From: Paraburkholderia sp. ZP32-5
Lineage (GTDB): Bacteria > Pseudomonadota > Gammaproteobacteria > Burkholderiales > Burkholderiaceae
DNA: 64,000 bases
Direction of reading: 5' to 3'
Assembly (NCBI RefSeq): GCF_021390495.1
Contig: NZ_JAJEJP010000003.1
Coordinates: 186,001-250,000, forward strand
In this document: one piece after another, positions 60,761 to 64,000 of the stretch
How positions within the stretch are numbered: the first letter of the stretch is position 1
How the letters are laid out: every line of letters starts with the position of its first letter
Notes under the pieces: model-generated
The model's database searches: none
Told to the model about the DNA's origin: nothing
Seen by the model: only the letters and a program-made list of their open reading frames with translations
Made by a program: the position numbers and the translations under genes

Positions 60761-62256
60761 TCCGCGCGCGCTCTTACCATTTCGCCATCGCGGCGCTGCT
60801 GCTCGAAGCCGGTTGCGGGTCGTTGCAGCTCGATAAACCCGCCGAGCTTCCCACGCAGTATTCGGAGGCGCAAGCGGGCGCAGCCGTGCCGATGTCCGCG
60901 CAGGATCTTGCGACATGGTGGACCCAGTACAACGATCCGACGCTGAACAAGCTGGTGGCGCTGGCGCTCGCGCATAACTTCGACATCGCGACCGCTTACG
61001 CGCGGGTCGACCAGGTGCAGGCCGGCATCCGCGCGGCACGCTCGCAACTGTTGCCATCGGTGGGCGCGGGCGTGAGCGGCGCGAAGTATCACGGCGGCGA
61101 GACCCAGCTCGAGTTTCAGGAATTTCTCGGCATCAACAATACCGATGCGCAGTTCTGGCGTGTCGGCTTGCAGGCGCAATGGGAAGTCGACCTGTTCGGG
61201 CAGGGCCGGGCACGCCTGTCGGCGGCACGCGAACAGACGCGCGCGGCGGTAGGCGATGCGGAGGCAGTGCGTCTGAGCGTGGTCTCGGGTGTCGCCGATC
61301 TATACGTCACGTATCGCGGATTGCTGCGTCAGCGCACGATCCTTCAGCAGAGCCGCGTGATCGCGGACGACTTCGTGCAGATCGCACAGAAGAGCTTTAC
61401 CGCGGGCCTCGTGCTCAGCACCGACATCGAAGCGGCGCGCGCCGGCCGCGCGCAAGTCGATGCGCGGTTGCAGGAGGTGGAGAACGGCATCGCGCAGGCG
61501 CGGCTCAATCTGCAGAATCTGTGCGGCGTGCAGCCGGCGGAATTCGCCGGCATTCTCGACGACAGCGATACGTTGATGACAGCGCTGCCGGCTATCGAAC
61601 CCGGCCAACCCGTCGATCTGCTGATGCGGCGTCCCGATCTGATCGCGGCGCAGGCGCGTGTGAATGCGGCGGTCAGACAATCGGATGTCGCGCGACTCAA
61701 CTACTGGCCGACCGTGTCGCTGAGCGGCTTGCTCGCGCGTAATGGCTGGGAGATCGCCGGTCAAGGCCTCGGGCCGAGCACGTTCTGGCTGTTCGGCGCG
61801 GCGATGGCGATGCCGCTGATCGATTTCGGTGCGCGGCGATCGCAGGTGGAGTCGTCCGATGCACAGGCGCAGCAGGCGATGTTCGCGTATGAGAAGACCG
61901 CACTCGGCGCGTTTTACGACGTCGAACGCGCGCTCGCGCGTTTGAACCGGCAGGACGAGCTGTTCAAGGCGCGCAACGAAGAGGTCACGCGGCGCACCAC
62001 GCAGTTGAGCCAGGTGCAACGTCGCTACGAAGTCGGCGATACGGGCCGTGTCGATATCGATCAGGTGCGCGTGGCGTTGCTCGAAAGCCAGTCGTCGCAG
62101 GTGAGGGAAGAGGTCGGCAAGCTGCAGGCGCAGTTCGCGCTGTTCAGGGCGATGGGCGGCGGCTGGCTCGCAAATCCGCCGGCTGCGGCGAACGCGCAGC
62201 CGCCGGCGGGAGCGGTGCCCGCTACGGCCAGCGTGCCGGCACCCGCTTCGCAGTGA
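60757..62256 (+). CDS. RND outer-membrane efflux lipoprotein, NodT family
   Basis: The 499-residue product has a lipoprotein signal (LLLEAGC, Cys20) and the NodT/OprM pattern: TWWTQYNDPTLNKLVALALA, DIATAYARVDQVQAGIRAAR, and QVQRRYEVGDTGRVDIDQVR. It forms the outer-membrane duct of the three-part pump. A Pro/Ala-rich tail follows the conserved part. The start at 60757 overlaps the pump stop by ATGA. Confidence 0.92.
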   Translation: MIRARSYHFAIAALLLEAGCGSLQLDKPAELPTQYSEAQAGAAVPMSAQDLATWWTQYNDPTLNKLVALALAHNFDIATAYARVDQVQAGIRAARSQLLPSVGAGVSGAKYHGGETQLEFQEFLGINNTDAQFWRVGLQAQWEVDLFGQGRARLSAAREQTRAAVGDAEAVRLSVVSGVADLYVTYRGLLRQRTILQQSRVIADDFVQIAQKSFTAGLVLSTDIEAARAGRAQVDARLQEVENGIAQARLNLQNLCGVQPAEFAGILDDSDTLMTALPAIEPGQPVDLLMRRPDLIAAQARVNAAVRQSDVARLNYWPTVSLSGLLARNGWEIAGQGLGPSTFWLFGAAMAMPLIDFGARRSQVESSDAQAQQAMFAYEKTALGAFYDVERALARLNRQDELFKARNEEVTRRTTQLSQVQRRYEVGDTGRVDIDQVRVALLESQSSQVREEVGKLQAQFALFRAMGGGWLANPPAAANAQPPAGAVPATASVPAPASQ

Positions 62257-62282
62257 GCCATCGCAACGCACCGCGAGCGCCG

Positions 62283-62322
62283 CTGGAAAGACCGCTTGGA
62301 AAGACCGCCTGAAAGGCCGCGG
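62283..62322. repeat. Three imperfect 13-bp tandem repeats
   Basis: TGGAAAGACCGCT, TGGAAAGACCGCC and TGAAAGGCCGCGG follow each other directly after the efflux operon. They are too short to name and may be a relic of slippage. Confidence 0.4.
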
Positions 62323-62374
62323 TGACAGCAGGTAACGGCGCGCCGTTTGCCGATCGCCTCAATCAAGGATGACG

Positions 62375-63832
62375 ATGACCACCCAGCTCGAGACCAAACT
62401 GTCGTTGCCCGCATTGACCGCAATGGTCGTCGGGTCGATGGTGGGTGCGGGGATCTTCTCGTTGCCGCGCAACTTTGCGCGCGCCACCGGGCCGTTCGGC
62501 GCGGTCATCGCGTGGTGCGTGGCGGGCATCGGTATGTATGCATTGGCACGCGTGTTTCAGGCGCTTGCCGAGCGGCGGCCCGAACTCGATGCCGGTGTGT
62601 TCGCCTACGCGAGAGCGGGCTTCGGCGACTATGCGGGCTTCCTGTCCGCGTTCGGCTACTGGATGGCTGGTTGCTTCGGCAACGTGTCCTACTGGGTGTT
62701 GATCAAGTCGACGCTCGGCGCGTTCATTCCGGTATTCGGCAACGGCAATACGGCGATTGCGATCATCGTGTCGTCAGTGGGCATATGGCTGTTTCACTTC
62801 GTGATGCTGCGAGGCGTGCAGCAGGCGACGATGATCAACACGGTCGTCACGGTCGCGAAGATCATTCCGATCGTGCTGTTCATCATCATGCTGATCGTGC
62901 TGTTTCGCGCCGACATGTTCCATTTGAATTTCGGGGAACGCAGCACGGAAATCGGCGCGGGACTCTTTTCGCAGGTACGGGCGACGATGCTCGTCACGGT
63001 GTTCGTGTTCGTCGGTATCGAAGGCGCGAGCGTGTACTCGCGCTACGCGAAGAAGCGCTCGGACGTCGGTACTGCGACGATCACCGGCTTCGTGACCGTG
63101 CTGTGCCTGCTGGTCCTCGTGACGCTGCTGCCTTATGCGACCTTGCCGCGCGCCGATATCGCGGTGATGCGCCAGCCGTCGATGGCCGCGGTGCTCGGCG
63201 CGCTGCTCGGTCCATTCGGCGTCGTGTTCATCAGCGTGGGGCTGATCATTTCGATTCTCGGCGCCTACCTCGCGTGGTCGCTGATTTGCGCCGAGGTGCT
63301 GTTTGCCGCCGCGCGGCTGGAGACGATGCCGCGTATTTTCGCGCGGCAGAACGCGCGCAAGCTGCCGGTCGCGGCGATCTGGCTCACCAGTAGCGTCGTG
63401 CAGATGTTCGTGGTCAGCACGTACTGGTCGAACGACGCATTTGCGCTGATGCTGAATCTGACGAGTTCGATGGCGTTGATACCGTACTTCCTCGTCGCCG
63501 CCTACGGCATCAAGGCCGCGCGCCATGACAGAGCGCAGGGCGGTGGCGCGTCGAGTGACGCGAGCGGCGCGTTGAGCCGCGCATTGCGCAAGGAGTATCT
63601 GATCGCGGCAATCGCGACGTTGTACACGGCTTTTCTGCTGTTCGCGGGTGGTGTCAAATTCCTGACACTATCGGCGCTGCTCTATACGCCCGGCACCGTG
63701 CTGTACGTGCTTGCCAAACGCGAGCGTGGGCTGCGCGTGTTCTCGAAAGCGGAGTGGATCATTTTCGCTGTCGCGGTCTGCGGCGCGATTGCCGCGCTGG
63801 TCGGTCTCGCGACCGGCACGATCGTCATCTGA
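62375..63832 (+). CDS. arcD: Second ArcD-type arginine:ornithine antiporter
   Basis: The 485-residue product (487 from the ATG at 62369) is a close paralogue of the product of 38471-39892: MVVGSMVGAGIFSLPRNFAR, QALAERRPELDAGVFAYARA, FGDYAGFLSAFGYWMAGCFG and NVSYWVLIKSTLGAFIPVFG. The ATG at 62375 is favoured because AAGGA lies five bases before it. With 168 bp of window left, a following arcA or arcABC is possible but unseen. It may be the copy serving a full arginine deiminase operon. Confidence 0.88.
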   Translation: MTTQLETKLSLPALTAMVVGSMVGAGIFSLPRNFARATGPFGAVIAWCVAGIGMYALARVFQALAERRPELDAGVFAYARAGFGDYAGFLSAFGYWMAGCFGNVSYWVLIKSTLGAFIPVFGNGNTAIAIIVSSVGIWLFHFVMLRGVQQATMINTVVTVAKIIPIVLFIIMLIVLFRADMFHLNFGERSTEIGAGLFSQVRATMLVTVFVFVGIEGASVYSRYAKKRSDVGTATITGFVTVLCLLVLVTLLPYATLPRADIAVMRQPSMAAVLGALLGPFGVVFISVGLIISILGAYLAWSLICAEVLFAAARLETMPRIFARQNARKLPVAAIWLTSSVVQMFVVSTYWSNDAFALMLNLTSSMALIPYFLVAAYGIKAARHDRAQGGGASSDASGALSRALRKEYLIAAIATLYTAFLLFAGGVKFLTLSALLYTPGTVLYVLAKRERGLRVFSKAEWIIFAVAVCGAIAALVGLATGTIVI

Positions 63833-64000
63833 GTTTTCGTCTGATTAGTTATCCGGGCGACCGGATATCTTATTCGCCGCGCTGATCGCATTTGCCGGTC
63901 TGATGCGCGGCCCTTTCCCTTCTTCTCCGCTTTTCCGCTTCGCACTGCGCGTTTCTTCGCATGCGCCACTCGCCGCTTAAGGTTCCCTTAAGCGCGCGGC
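63833..64000. other. Right-edge intergenic segment with a palindrome
   Basis: TATCCGG (63850-63856) and CCGGATA (63861-63867) form a perfect 7-bp hairpin about 18 bp after the arcD stop. No T-tract follows. No gene start was identified before the window ends. Confidence 0.45.

Noticed and set aside
63682..63969. Minus-strand frame at the right end
   Set aside because: It overlaps the 3' end of the arcD-like gene antisense and is Arg/Lys-rich without a domain; a shadow frame.

Overview
The window looks like part of a secondary replicon (second chromosome or megaplasmid) of a Paraburkholderia or Burkholderia-type betaproteobacterium. It is GC-rich with heavy GC third-position codon use. It carries a Burkholderia-type porin and many catabolic operons with their own regulators, and an iteron-type rep / parAB replication and partition locus at 46.0-50.8 kb. 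No rRNA, tRNA, CRISPR array or intact insertion sequence was seen.

Layout. 0-2 kb: a DUF2917-like gene cut by the left edge, divergent from a MocR-type regulator. 2-12 kb: two minus-strand units, (i) a sugar ABC importer and (ii) a GH3 glycosidase, a D-xylose-dehydrogenase-like SDR, a sugar-lactone lactonase and a GntR-type LacI regulator. Together they suggest uptake and hydrolysis of a xyloside followed by oxidative pentose metabolism. 12-14 kb: a second LacI regulator, a VapBC-like pair and a duplicated operator region. 14.5-23.3 kb: a second ABC importer operon containing a GH1 beta-glucosidase, its LacI regulator with two identical operators, and a porin. 24-27.5 kb: small envelope proteins and a membrane-anchored hydrolase. 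28.2-30.1 kb: hipBA. 30.1-36.3 kb: a GntR/FadR regulator facing an operon ggt-MFS-GAF-MFS. 36.4-40 kb: an RcnB-like protein and arcA/arcD. 40.3-43 kb: an OmpR-type two-component system and a GFA protein. 43.4-46 kb: a patatin-like protein with a GntP-family permease. 46-50.8 kb: replication and partition. 50.8-53.2 kb and 55.3-56.6 kb: stretches without convincing genes. 53.2-55.3 kb: a large lipoprotein hydrolase. 56.6-62.3 kb: an RND efflux operon. 62.4 kb to the end: a second ArcD-type antiporter.

The most notable non-coding structure is the putative origin: at least 15 copies of a 17-bp iteron (consensus GGTGAGGTTNNTTGTGC) in two oppositely oriented arrays around an AT-rich core, the left array phased at about 21-22 bp. 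An 11-bp inverted repeat overlaps the parA start, and two 17-bp palindromes downstream of parB are good centromere candidates. Several regulons show their operators directly, including a promoter region that appears twice about 2.2 kb apart, the second copy without an evident gene to control.
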